Positions 7,871 through 15,594 of a stretch of 32,162 bases of DNA are shown here, piece after piece (the first letter of the stretch is position 1; the number at the start of each line of letters is the position of its first letter). A program made the position numbers and the translations under genes. Where the stretch lies: positions 1-32,162 of the forward strand of contig CAMWSK010000030.1 in the NCBI GenBank assembly GCA_947176895.1, given 5' to 3'. Under the pieces are notes generated by a model. That model was given only the letters and a program-made list of their open reading frames with translations, did not search any database and was not told where the DNA came from. Origin of the DNA: an uncultured Prevotellaceae bacterium. GTDB lineage: Bacteria > Bacteroidota > Bacteroidia > Bacteroidales > Bacteroidaceae.

Positions 7871-9391
7871 ATGAACCAAAAACTTCTTTCCCTCCTGGCC
7901 CTGTTGCCCCTCGCGGGGCGGGCACAACAAACAAAGCCCAACGTCATCCTGCTGGTGGCCGACGACCTCGGCTACGGCGACCTCTCCTGCTATGGCGCCA
8001 CACGCGTGGAGACTCCCGCCGTCGACAGTCTGGCCGCCTCGGGCATCCGTTTCACCAACATGCACGCCTGTGCTTCCACCTCCACACCCTCACGCTACGG
8101 TCTGCTCACCGGGCAATACCCTTTCAGGAAAAGCGGAACGGATGTGGCTGCCGGTAACGCGGGAATGATCATCCATCCCGACCGGACCACCGTGGCCGAT
8201 TTGATGAAGCGCGGCGGTTACACCACCGCAGCCATCGGCAAGTGGCATCTGGGACTGGGAAGCAAGACCGCACAGCAGGACTGGAACGGCACGCTGGACC
8301 AAACCCCGCTCAATCTCGGCTTCGACTATCACTATATCATGGCGGCAACAGCCGACCGCGTGCCCTGCGTCTTCATCGAGAACGGGCAGGTAGCCAACCA
8401 CGATGCCTCCGCACCCATCGAGGTGAGTTATCGCGCCAACTTCCCCGGCGAGCCCACGGGCCGCACGCATCCCGAACTGCTGACCAAGCTGAAGCCCAGC
8501 CACGGACATGACATGAGCATCGTGAACGGCATCTCGCGCATCGGCTACATGAAAGGCGGAGGCAAAGCCCTGTGGCGTGACGAGGACATCGCCGACAGCA
8601 TCATGGCACATGCCATCCGCTTTATCAACGACAACTCGGATACACCCTTCTTCATGTACCTCTGCACCAACGATGTCCACGTGCCCCGAATGCCCCATGA
8701 ACGCTTCCGCGGCAAAAGCGTCATGGGTCTGCGCGGCGAGGCCATCCTGCAGTTCGACCAATGTGTGTCCCGGCTGAGACAGGCCCTGCGGGAACGCGGC
8801 CTTGAGGAGAACACCATCATCATCGTCACCAGCGACAACGGGCCGGTACTCGATGACGGCTATGCCGACCAAGCCATCGAGCTGGCAGAAGACCATCGTC
8901 CGGGGAGCGGCTTCCGAGGTGGCAAATACAGCGCTTTCGAGGCCGGCTCCATGGTTCCTTTCATCGTATCCTGGCCGGCCGAGATACACAAGGGAAAAGT
9001 GTCCGATGCCCTCTGCTCGCTGATAGACGTGCCCGCCACGCTGGCCGCCCTGGCAGACGTGGAGCCACAAGAGGGCGAGGCTCCCGACAGCGAGAACCAC
9101 CTCGCCACATGGTTGGGCAAGAACAGCAAACCACGCAAACAAGCCATCAGCCTGTCAGCCTCCCACGTGCTGTCGCTCCGCACCCAACGCTACAAATACA
9201 TCTCCCCCTCCGAAGGCGAAGCTGTCATTTCCTGGGGGCCGAAAATCGAGACGGGCAACAACCCCGCGCCCCAACTCTACGACCTTTCGCAATCGGACTA
9301 CGAAGGCCGCAACATCGCCGACAAAAAGCCGAAAACCGTCAAGCGCCTGCAACGACGTTTAGAAAAAGTCCGCACGAAGACAACACTCTGA
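7871..9391 (+). CDS. Secreted sulfatase (family S1, serine-type)
   Basis: The 506-residue protein has a signal peptide (cleavage near GRA|QQ) and a sulfatase fold: N-terminal metal-binding LLVADDLGYGD (Asp31, Asp32), the formylglycine motif Ser71-Thr-Pro-Ser-Arg75 followed by YGLLTG, GKWHLG (Lys124, His126) and TSDNG (Asp322, Asn323). The first residue of the motif is Ser, so maturation would need the radical-SAM enzyme anSME rather than FGE. It should hydrolyse sulfate esters in the periplasm or outside the cell; the substrate cannot be told. It starts 10 nt after the BtuG-like gene and is probably cotranscribed, an unusual partner for a putative corrinoid locus. Hairpins begin right at its stop codon. 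Confidence 0.92.
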   Translation: MNQKLLSLLALLPLAGRAQQTKPNVILLVADDLGYGDLSCYGATRVETPAVDSLAASGIRFTNMHACASTSTPSRYGLLTGQYPFRKSGTDVAAGNAGMIIHPDRTTVADLMKRGGYTTAAIGKWHLGLGSKTAQQDWNGTLDQTPLNLGFDYHYIMAATADRVPCVFIENGQVANHDASAPIEVSYRANFPGEPTGRTHPELLTKLKPSHGHDMSIVNGISRIGYMKGGGKALWRDEDIADSIMAHAIRFINDNSDTPFFMYLCTNDVHVPRMPHERFRGKSVMGLRGEAILQFDQCVSRLRQALRERGLEENTIIIVTSDNGPVLDDGYADQAIELAEDHRPGSGFRGGKYSAFEAGSMVPFIVSWPAEIHKGKVSDALCSLIDVPATLAALADVEPQEGEAPDSENHLATWLGKNSKPRKQAISLSASHVLSLRTQRYKYISPSEGEAVISWGPKIETGNNPAPQLYDLSQSDYEGRNIADKKPKTVKRLQRRLEKVRTKTTL

Positions 9392-9420
9392 TGTTGTATC
9401 GACGCACGCTACAACATCAG
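9388..9420 (+). terminator. Hairpin overlapping the sulfatase stop codon
   Basis: An 11-bp perfect inverted repeat, CTGATGTTGTA (9388-9398) with TACAACATCAG (9410-9420), includes the stop codon. It has no U-run, so it may protect the mRNA end or help terminate together with the next hairpin. Confidence 0.5.
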
Positions 9421-9447
9421 CAGCAAACCGTTTGAAAGCACACAGCG

Positions 9448-9471
9448 TTGGGGGCGGGAAGCCGCCCCCAA
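9448..9471 (+). terminator. GC-rich hairpin after the sulfatase
   Basis: TTGGGGGCGG (9448-9457) pairs perfectly with CCGCCCCCAA (9462-9471) around a GAAG tetraloop. The stem is very stable but lacks a clear U-run. Confidence 0.55.
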
Positions 9472-9520
9472 ACAATAAGACATTCCTCCCTATCAGATTA
9501 GACAAACACGTCTTTTCCAC

Positions 9521-9547
9521 CACAAAAAATCTCGCGAGTTTTTTGTG
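9521..9547. terminator. Possible bidirectional terminator between convergent genes
   Basis: CACAAAAAA, the palindrome CTCGCGAG (9531-9538) and TTTTTTGTG form an almost symmetrical inverted repeat with one bulged T. It sits between the sulfatase (plus) and the degraded transglutaminase-like gene (minus), and on both strands a T-run follows the GC core. Confidence 0.5.
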
Positions 9548-9575
9548 CACATGGCAGGATATGACTGACTACCAT

Positions 9576-10195
9576 TTATTTGATTTTAATGACATTTGCC
9601 GCCGTCTGCTTGAATTGTGGCATAGCCTGCCCGACACCGGCATTTATATAGGTCGGGTCGCAGACGATATAACGTTTGCCATCCATCACCATATAATCAC
9701 CTGACACATCCGTGTCAAAACATACCGCCGTTGCCAGATGTCCGGGATAATGAAGCAATACGACATCCAAACCCAACAATTCACGCACGAATATCGAGTA
9801 CAAAATTGCCCGATCCTCACAATCGGAATAGGGATAGAACAACGTTTCGTCTGCAAACAGTGGCCGTTCCGCTCCAAACTGTTCGTCATCAGTTGCATAT
9901 TCAAATGCTGTCTGAACAAAATGGAACAGGATATTGGCGGCTTCGGCGAGTCAGGCATCGGCTCAGCGGGTTTTGCCCGACATTCAAACCATGACTGACG
10001 CATATATCCGGCAAACTCAGCGTTTATGCGGTCACGGTATTCTTTAAATTCACGCTCCTTGTCCGACTTGTATTGATTGAACCTGGTATGTACCCGTTTC
10101 TTATACTCATCAAACGTCTGTGCCTGTGTTACAGATATACTGCATAACAAGCATATGAGGAAAAACAAGCGAACTGCAACAGAAGATTTATTCAT
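9576..10195 (-). pseudogene. Transglutaminase-like secreted protein, internal deletion plus frameshift
   Basis: The 5' part (ATG 10195) encodes a signal peptide and a charged helical stretch (FDEYKKRV, YKSDKEREFKEYRDRINAEF), then a proline-rich segment ending near SPKPP. From about 9950 downward a different frame encodes the C-terminal part: ILFHFVQTAFEYATDDEQF, YPYSDCEDRAILYS, HYPGHLATAV and VCDPTYINAGVG, with the Cys, His and Asp expected of a transglutaminase-like active site. From memory, full-length Bacteroidales relatives carry a few hundred further residues between these parts. The junction is therefore best read as a deletion whose length is not a multiple of three, with the break near 9940-9965. 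The N-terminal frame continues as unrelated residues to a stop at 9686. A single miscalled base would not explain the missing middle. Function, if any remains, is unknown. Confidence 0.75.
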
Positions 10196-10267
10196 AACAT
10201 CGTGGTAGAAATGCAATTATAACCATATTAGCCGGTGCTTGCGGAAATTCCTTTTCTGTAAGAAACA

Positions 10268-10472
10268 ACGTGAGTCCGATGACTTTTCATTGTCTGTAAA
10301 AATCCCTGCCCCAAGCCCCCGAAAAAACATCTTGATGTTTTTGAAAAACATGAACATGTTTCTGAAAAAGATGAACATGTATTTCCCAAAACATGCACAT
10401 GCTTTTGAAGGCACCACAAAATACGGCATTAAACACACAACTTGCTTTATTCCGGTTTCATCGGACTCACGT
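10268..10472. repeat. Intergenic hairpin-repeat element, copy A, with 15-bp terminal inverted repeats
   Basis: ACGTGAGTCCGATGA at 10268-10282 is repeated in inverted orientation at 10458-10472 (15 of 15). Inside, AACATCTTGATGTTTTT (10326-10342) pairs with 10344-10360 with two mismatches around a single G. Two further motifs follow: GATGAACATGTATTTCCC (10370-10387) and AAAACATGCACATGCTTTT (10388-10406). Related sequences occur near 17.5, 22.8 and 28.8 kb. At about 205 bp with terminal inverted repeats and no coding content, it resembles a non-autonomous mobile element, but no target-site duplication is clear. Confidence 0.65.
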
Positions 10473-10496
10473 CAAAAAAAACACCTTACAATGGCA

Positions 10497-11384
10497 TTAG
10501 AAACTCATCACCATCCCCACACCGGGAGCATTACCTTCCAATAAAGTCGGGGCAAACGCATATGTATTGCCATTTGACCGCAGCGTTACCACCCGACGCG
10601 CTCCGGGAGCGACAAACGCATCAAGCAAGTTGTAAACATACAATGCGGCAGCCGCCCCGACACAAATGTTCCGGCCGGTTGCAAAATGGTCTCGTTTGGT
10701 TGCATATGCACGCTTGATACCGGCATCATGTATTTTGGTAATTTTGCTCACATAATCGGACCGTTGGCTTTCGGTAAAGATAATGCCTCCGACCAGTGCC
10801 ACCGTGCCGCCCAAAATCAAACCGCCTTTGAGATATGAGCCTTTATGGAATTGTCCCCAACCCGGTACGATTGCTGATCGCCAAAGTCCGTGTGCACCAT
10901 ACTTGGTGGTTAGTTCCACATCATCGAAATTCGGTGTTCCGTTCAGCGATTTTGCATACAACGTCGTGAGACTAACCATACCGTTTATATCGCGCGTCCA
11001 ATATTCCGCAATCGATTTCACATGCAACTGTACTTCATTGCCTTTCATTTGGCTGTTTGCCTCAAAAGCGTCTATCTGATAATCCGATAACTTGCCGTTG
11101 GAGTAAACTTTGGAATCAACCGTTTGTGATTTATAGTCGGATAGCACGACTACTCCACTTTCAAAACCAGAAGCCGCAATCAAGCCGTTCAACGATTTCA
11201 TGCGTGCATCATCCAGCGATTTGCCTACGGCATAGTCTGTTTCATAAACAAAAGTCAAGTTCGTCGGCTTCGGCTGTTTATGCAACCATTGCGGTTTGAT
11301 TTTCTCCGATTTCACAGATTGTGCCAACACCTTCCCCGAAAAACTCAGGGAAAGTATCGGCAGTAATATAAAACGAGATTTCAT
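10497..11384 (-). CDS. Secreted/envelope protein of unknown function (LPP20-like N-terminus, DUF5683-like C-terminus)
   Basis: From ATG 11384 the product has 295 residues with a signal peptide (LSFSGKVLAQ). The N-terminal half (residues ~40-150) has an 'ARMKSLNGLIAASG' helix-strand pattern like LPP20-type domains. The C-terminal half has WRSAIVPGWGQFHKGSYLKGG followed by hydrophobic segments (LILGGTVALVGGIIF and a second near ICVGAAAALYVYNLL), which recalls the DUF5683 membrane module. No enzymatic motif is visible. It lies 15 nt downstream of the frameshifted LPP20-like gene on the same strand, so the two probably formed one operon. A hairpin repeat lies after its stop. It is the only complete-looking gene in the 9.5-13 kb islet. 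Confidence 0.75.
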   Translation of the reverse strand: MKSRFILLPILSLSFSGKVLAQSVKSEKIKPQWLHKQPKPTNLTFVYETDYAVGKSLDDARMKSLNGLIAASGFESGVVVLSDYKSQTVDSKVYSNGKLSDYQIDAFEANSQMKGNEVQLHVKSIAEYWTRDINGMVSLTTLYAKSLNGTPNFDDVELTTKYGAHGLWRSAIVPGWGQFHKGSYLKGGLILGGTVALVGGIIFTESQRSDYVSKITKIHDAGIKRAYATKRDHFATGRNICVGAAAALYVYNLLDAFVAPGARRVVTLRSNGNTYAFAPTLLEGNAPGVGMVMSF

Positions 11385-11399
11385 TATCACAACGTATTA

Positions 11400-12025
11400 T
11401 TATTGGTTGAACCCCTGTTTTATGAAGTCCGAAATACCCTGTCCGTAGTCGTATGCCATTTTCGCCTCATCTGCAGCCTCCTTAATCGCCTCTTTCTGTT
11501 TCTTTTCGAGACGAGCTTCATCAATAAGAAAGAATCCGCGAACATCGTACTTGCCATTGCCAACCTCCTTATAAATGTAATACGACGGCCTTACCTCTCC
11601 TTCGAGTTTCTGTGCCAATATACGCTCGTAACCCGAAACCCCATATTGTCTGCCTGTTCCTCATTGACATCATGCAAATCCGAGGTGAGACGCGCACGTA
11701 GCATACCTCCGCAATACTCTGCATATTCGTTAATCGCATTGTTACGGGACTTTGCCTTGCCGAGGTTAGTGGTCTTCACCTGATTTGCAGTACCGGAAAT
11801 CTCGTACAGATCTGGATTGTTGTGTTTCTTTGCATTGTGTTCGGCGATAATTGTTGCCAAGCCGTCACTGTTAAGCGACTGCCAACCTTGTGCCCGCAAC
11901 TCTTTTACACGGGCTATTACTGCTTTTTTCCCCGATTTGAGCTGTTTTGCTGTTGATTGAGCCGAAACGGTTGCATTGGTCATTGCGAATACACAAAGCA
12001 TAGCTGCTACAATAAACTTTTTCAT
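11400..12025 (-). pseudogene. LPP20-like secreted protein gene, split by a frameshift
   Basis: The 5' frame (ATG 12025) encodes a signal peptide (ATVSAQ) and an LPP20-like domain with NAINEYAEYCGGMLRARLTS and DVNEEQADN, then runs out of homology and stops at 11591. The following frame carries the natural continuation VSGYERILAQKLEGEVRPS, YDVRGFFLIDEA and ISDFIKQGFNQ, to a stop at 11400. Adding one base to the C4 run at 11639-11642 (G4 on the coding strand) joins the two as QADNMGVSGYERI. The intact product would be about 208 residues. Either the gene is broken or one base was lost in a homopolymer during sequencing. Its function in the envelope is unknown. Confidence 0.8.
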
Positions 12026-12069
12026 AATAGTCTGGTTTTAAAATTGTTAAAAATCTGTTATTATAATTA

Positions 12070-12445
12070 TCAATACGATGAAATTCTTACGCTTTCACCA
12101 TAATAGTACTTATTGCCTACTTTTACATAAGCACGAACATAATAAGTAACCGGATATTCAAGATTTGTCACAGACAATGAAAAATCGCCCGCACCCGAAC
12201 CACTCACCGGTTTGCGGTTATCCGCAATGGTGGGATTGCCGATTTGGGAATAACAGAAACCTCGCTCTGTATAAGCCGGGGTGCCGGCATCAAGAACCTG
12301 GGCATTGAATGTTGCCGTGGACGCTCCTATCTGTGTCACGGCTGATGTTGAAAGAGTCGTCGACTGTTGCGAGGTCGTGAATGATGTGATGTTACCATAT
12401 ATCATTGCGCCATTCTGAACAATATACGAGCGAACATAATTAAAC
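12070..12445 (-). pseudogene. C-terminal fragment of an FN3-like repeat surface protein
   Basis: The fragment begins mid-domain (YVRSYIVQNGAMIYGNITSFTT is the tail of one repeat). It then holds one full repeat: STSAVTQIGASTATFNAQV, TERGFCYSQIGNPT, GDFSLSVTNLEYPVTYYVRAY and a final strand ending GESVRISSY. Such repeats are common in Bacteroidetes secreted proteins. There is no signal peptide and no upstream repeat; the frame abuts the interrupted integrase, so the gene lost its 5' portion by deletion. An ATG at 12405 exists but is unlikely to be a true start. Confidence 0.7.
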
Positions 12446-13006
12446 GCAACGCAGAATCCGCATATAAAAGGACGTGGTGTTTCGGCTCAGGTTATTCGCC
12501 CGCATATAACTTTCATATTGTTCTACGATATCCGCATCAAGCGTATCGAAAAACATGTCCACGCCATTGCAGAATTTCATAAAACTGTTAAGTGTCTGCC
12601 GATAGGTCTCGCTTGTGCGTATTCTGCCCAGTTTTCTCATCCGCTCCGATTGATGACGCAAAATTTCAAAAACGGAGATTCTATCCGATGCGGATTCCTT
12701 GTAGCGGCGAATAATATCCTCAGCCGTGTATGGTCTGCCGGAATCTTCAAGCAACATCACGATTTGTTCCAACTTCCTCTGTTCCCGCAACACATGGTTG
12801 CGAATCATCCTCAACGTTCCATTTCTCACCTCCGGAAACGGGATACTCCGGACGATACCTCCGCGCCGTTTGTCCCATTCACATTCATAAATACGATAGT
12901 CTGTTGTGACTTGCCTGACAAGCCGGTCCTGTGTCACCTGAAAATACAACACGCCCTCCTTCGTGTTATCCGTATGCGCCCTGAATTTTAATTTGATTGA
13001 TGCCAT
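12440..13006 (-). pseudogene. Tyrosine recombinase/integrase, N-terminal half only
   Basis: From ATG 13006 the 188 residues cover the arm-binding domain (SIKLKFRAH, GVLYFQVTQDRLVRQVTTDYRIYECEWD) and the SAM-like core-binding domain (TSETYRQTLNSFMKFC, DADIVEQYESYMRANNLSRNTTSFYMRILR). These are typical of Bacteroidetes mobile-element integrases of about 400 residues. The whole catalytic domain with Arg, His, Arg and Tyr is missing; the frame ends right after MRILRCV, where FN3-type coding sequence begins. It should be inactive. Its start lies 91 nt from the 3' end of tRNA-Thr, a classic integration position, so it probably marks the end of a decayed integrative element. Confidence 0.85.
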
Positions 13007-13054
13007 ACAATTATTGCTACTTTAATGGGGATGCGGACGGCCACGCATGCAATA

Positions 13055-13093
13055 AGACAAAAAAGGGAACGCACCAATATTGGTGCGTTCCCT
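13055..13093 (-). terminator. Terminator of tRNA-Thr
   Basis: AGGGAACGCACCAAT (13064-13078) and its exact complement (13079-13093) form a perfect 30-nt palindrome. Read on the minus strand it is followed by a T-rich run (TTTTTTGTCTT) just past the tRNA 3' end. Confidence 0.88.
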
Positions 13094-13097
13094 CCTG

Positions 13098-13170
<73 letters not shown>

Positions 13171-13181
13171 AAAACCGAGGA

Positions 13182-13213
13182 CAAAAGTACAACAAAAGGG
13201 CGAGATGCGCAAA
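13182..13213 (-). promoter_or_regulatory. Promoter of tRNA-Thr
   Basis: On the minus strand TTTG (13213-13210) and TACTTTTG (13189-13182) are separated by 20 nt, an exact Bacteroidetes promoter. The -7 box ends 11 nt before the tRNA 5' end. Confidence 0.8.
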
Positions 13214-13228
13214 TAATTGGATTCGTTT

Positions 13229-13259
13229 TTTGCCATAAAACAAAAAACCACTACCTTTA
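13229..13259 (+). promoter_or_regulatory. Promoter of the SLC13-type transporter
   Basis: TTTG (13229-13232), 19 nt, then TACCTTTA (13252-13259). The last base of the -7 box departs from the consensus. It is divergent from the tRNA-Thr promoter, the two -33 boxes being only 15 nt apart. Confidence 0.65.
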
Positions 13260-13299
13260 CACTATATAAACGAACCTTTTTCCCACACATCACCCCAAA

Positions 13300-14892
13300 A
13301 TGAGCACCCCCAGCATACTTGTCTCCATCATCATTGTTGCCATGTTCCTCAATCTGGTCAGAGACAAAGTACGTCCGGGGCTTATCATGTTTTCTGCCGT
13401 GGTGTGCATGATGGTGTGCGGCATCCTCACACCCAAAGAGGCCCTGGCGGGCTTCTCCAACAAAGGCATGATTACTGTTGCCCTGCTCTATCTGGTGAGC
13501 GAGGGGGTGCGCAAGAGCGGAGTGCTGGAGCGCATCATCTTTAACCTGCTGCCCAAAGAAAAAAGCACGGTGACCCGCGCCAACGGACGTTTCCTGCCCG
13601 TGGTGAGCACCCTGAGCGCCTTTCTCAACAACACGCCCGTAGTGGTAATCTTCGCCCCGATGATCAAGAACTGGGCACACAAGATGCACCTCCCCCCCAC
13701 CAAATTCCTCATCCCGCTGAGCTACGCCACCATTCTGGGCGGCGTCTGCACACTTATCGGCACCAGCACCAACCTGGTGGTGGACGGCATGATACAGGAC
13801 GGCATACAGACGGGACTGATAAACGCACAGACGGGCGGCCACACTTTGGGCATGTTCGAGTTGGGCAAGGTGGGCATCTTCATCTGCCTTTCCGGCCTGT
13901 TTTATTTAGTAATGATCGCCCCCATGCTGCTGCCCGACCACCGGTCAGCCGACAACGACGAGGAGCAAAGCAAAAGCCTGGCACCCGGCATGATGCTGAT
14001 GGAGGTGATGCTCACACCGCGCTTCCCGGGCATCAACCGCACCCTGCGCGAGTTCGACTTCTATCGCCGCTATGGCGCCAACGTGAAGGCTATCCGGCGC
14101 AGTGGCAGTCCGCTGGCCGGAGACTTGATGAACACCAGGCTGACCAAGGAGGACACGCTCATCGTGGAAGCGGACGACAGTTTCTACGAGACATGGAAAG
14201 ACAGCCGCGTATTTCTGATGATCAACCGCCTGGGCGAGGTGGAGGCACCCATGGGGCAGCGCAAACGCCTGGTGGCACTGGTGCTGGTTGTGCTGATGAT
14301 TGTGGGAGCCACCATGGGCGAATTGCCTGCCGTAGCGGCGATTTTCCCCCACATACAGATGGACATGTTCTTCTTCGCGGCCGTCACCACCGTCATCATG
14401 GCCTGGACGGGTATGTTTTCGCCGCGGCGCTACACGAAGTTTATCTCGTGGGACGTGCTCATCACCATCGCATGCGCCTTCGGCATCAGCAAGGGAATGA
14501 TCAACAGCGGCTTCGCCGACATGGTGGGCGGATGGATTGTTGACCTGGCCCATTTGGCCAAGCACAGCGACCGCGGCATCTATATCATGCTGGCCGCCAT
14601 CTACCTCATCACAAACATTTTCACCGAACTTATCACCAACAATGCGGCAGCGGCCCTGGCCTTCCCCCTGGCCCTGAGCGTAAGCCAGACGCTGGGCATC
14701 GACCCCACCCCCTTCTTCGTGTGCATCTGCTTTGCCGCCAGCGCCTCGTTCAGCACGCCTATCGGCTATCAGACCAACCTTATCGTGCAGGGAGTGGGAG
14801 GCTACAAGTTCGGCGATTTCCTGCGTGTGGGGCTTCCGCTGAACATCATCGTGTTCGTGCTGAGCGTATTGCTCATCCCCATTTTCTATTAA
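13300..14892 (+). CDS. SLC13/DASS-type permease with cytoplasmic RCK_C (TrkA_C) region
   Basis: The 530-residue membrane protein has hydrophobic segments at both ends and a soluble insert at about 230-310 (LREFDFYRRYGANVKAIRRSG ... LTKEDTLIVEADDSF) that matches TrkA_C regulatory domains. Two helix-hairpin/SNT-type motifs typical of DASS transporters are visible: SAFLNNTPVVVIFAP with SYATILGGVCTLIGTSTNL, and ELITNNAAAALAFPLA with FSTPIGYQTNLIV. Relatives import sulfate or dicarboxylates, usually with sodium; the substrate cannot be told. The ATG at 13300 lies 40 nt after a good promoter. It stands alone, followed by a convergent regulator gene. Confidence 0.92.
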   Translation: MSTPSILVSIIIVAMFLNLVRDKVRPGLIMFSAVVCMMVCGILTPKEALAGFSNKGMITVALLYLVSEGVRKSGVLERIIFNLLPKEKSTVTRANGRFLPVVSTLSAFLNNTPVVVIFAPMIKNWAHKMHLPPTKFLIPLSYATILGGVCTLIGTSTNLVVDGMIQDGIQTGLINAQTGGHTLGMFELGKVGIFICLSGLFYLVMIAPMLLPDHRSADNDEEQSKSLAPGMMLMEVMLTPRFPGINRTLREFDFYRRYGANVKAIRRSGSPLAGDLMNTRLTKEDTLIVEADDSFYETWKDSRVFLMINRLGEVEAPMGQRKRLVALVLVVLMIVGATMGELPAVAAIFPHIQMDMFFFAAVTTVIMAWTGMFSPRRYTKFISWDVLITIACAFGISKGMINSGFADMVGGWIVDLAHLAKHSDRGIYIMLAAIYLITNIFTELITNNAAAALAFPLALSVSQTLGIDPTPFFVCICFAASASFSTPIGYQTNLIVQGVGGYKFGDFLRVGLPLNIIVFVLSVLLIPIFY

Positions 14893-14923
14893 ACTTAAGG
14901 ACACAAAAAACGCGACCGGTTTA

Positions 14924-15490
14924 TCAGTCGCGCGAATGCTCTTTGTTGTATGCCGACCGCACCCGGCTGAGCGTCTCCGGCGTCATCTGCAGGAAGCTGG
15001 CCACATGCAGCATGGGTGCCCTGAGCACAATCTCGCGATGGGTGTGGAGCAGGCGGGCATAGCGCTCGCCTGCATTCTCGAACCGCTGGCTGTCGGCATG
15101 CTCCTGACTGCTGATGAGCGCATGCTCCAGCACCTTGCGGTAGAAAAGTTCGATCTCGGAGTTCTGCATCATGGCCACGTGCAGGGCCTCATAGGGAAGG
15201 GCGTAGACCAGCGAAGGTTCCAACGCCTCCACCATCAGTTTGCTGGGTTCCTGCTTCAGGAAACTCTCGATACAGAAACAGATGCGCCCCTCGAAGCTGA
15301 AGTGCTCGGTGACGTCCTTACCGTTCTTGTAATAGAACTGCCGAACCATGCCGCGGTGGACGTAGTACATGTTTTTGCACACCTCGCCCTCGTGCATCAG
15401 CATCTCGCCCTTGGAAATCTTGACGGGCTGTAGTAAACGTGCCAGGGACTCAATGCCCATGGGCGACAGCTTGCAATAGATGCGAGCCAT
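14924..15490 (-). CDS. Crp/Fnr-family transcriptional regulator
   Basis: From ATG 15490 the protein has 188 residues, near the usual size of Bacteroidetes Crp-like regulators. A cyclic-nucleotide-binding-like beta-roll spans roughly residues 15-120 (GEMLMHEGEVCKNMYYVHRG, EHFSFEGRICFCIESFL). A helix-turn-helix lies near the C-terminus (APMLHVASFLQMTPETLSRVR). No Cys cluster for an iron-sulfur cluster is present, so the ligand is unknown. The frame is open further up to TTG 15598, overlapping the lepA stop, with a GTG at 15538. These would add 16-36 residues without family features, so I chose 15490, with moderate certainty. It probably shares a transcript with lepA, 97 nt upstream. Confidence 0.88.
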   Translation of the reverse strand: MARIYCKLSPMGIESLARLLQPVKISKGEMLMHEGEVCKNMYYVHRGMVRQFYYKNGKDVTEHFSFEGRICFCIESFLKQEPSKLMVEALEPSLVYALPYEALHVAMMQNSEIELFYRKVLEHALISSQEHADSQRFENAGERYARLLHTHREIVLRAPMLHVASFLQMTPETLSRVRSAYNKEHSRD

Positions 15491-15594
15491 ATCGCGAGCC
15501 ACATCGCGCGTATGTATTACGGTTTGAGTCGTCACGGTCGGTTTAGATTTATGGTTAATGGTTTTTCCGGCAGTTCGGGGGTAAAGGGGTTGCC

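Noticed and set aside
10320..10410. Possible CRISPR array because of several similar ACATG units
   Set aside because: Units are palindromic, only 17-20 nt apart, not identical, and there are no spacers of even length or cas genes.
10239..10717. Short plus-strand frames between the degraded transglutaminase gene and the secreted-protein gene
   Set aside because: They run through the hairpin repeats and then antisense to the secreted-protein gene; composition is repeat-derived.
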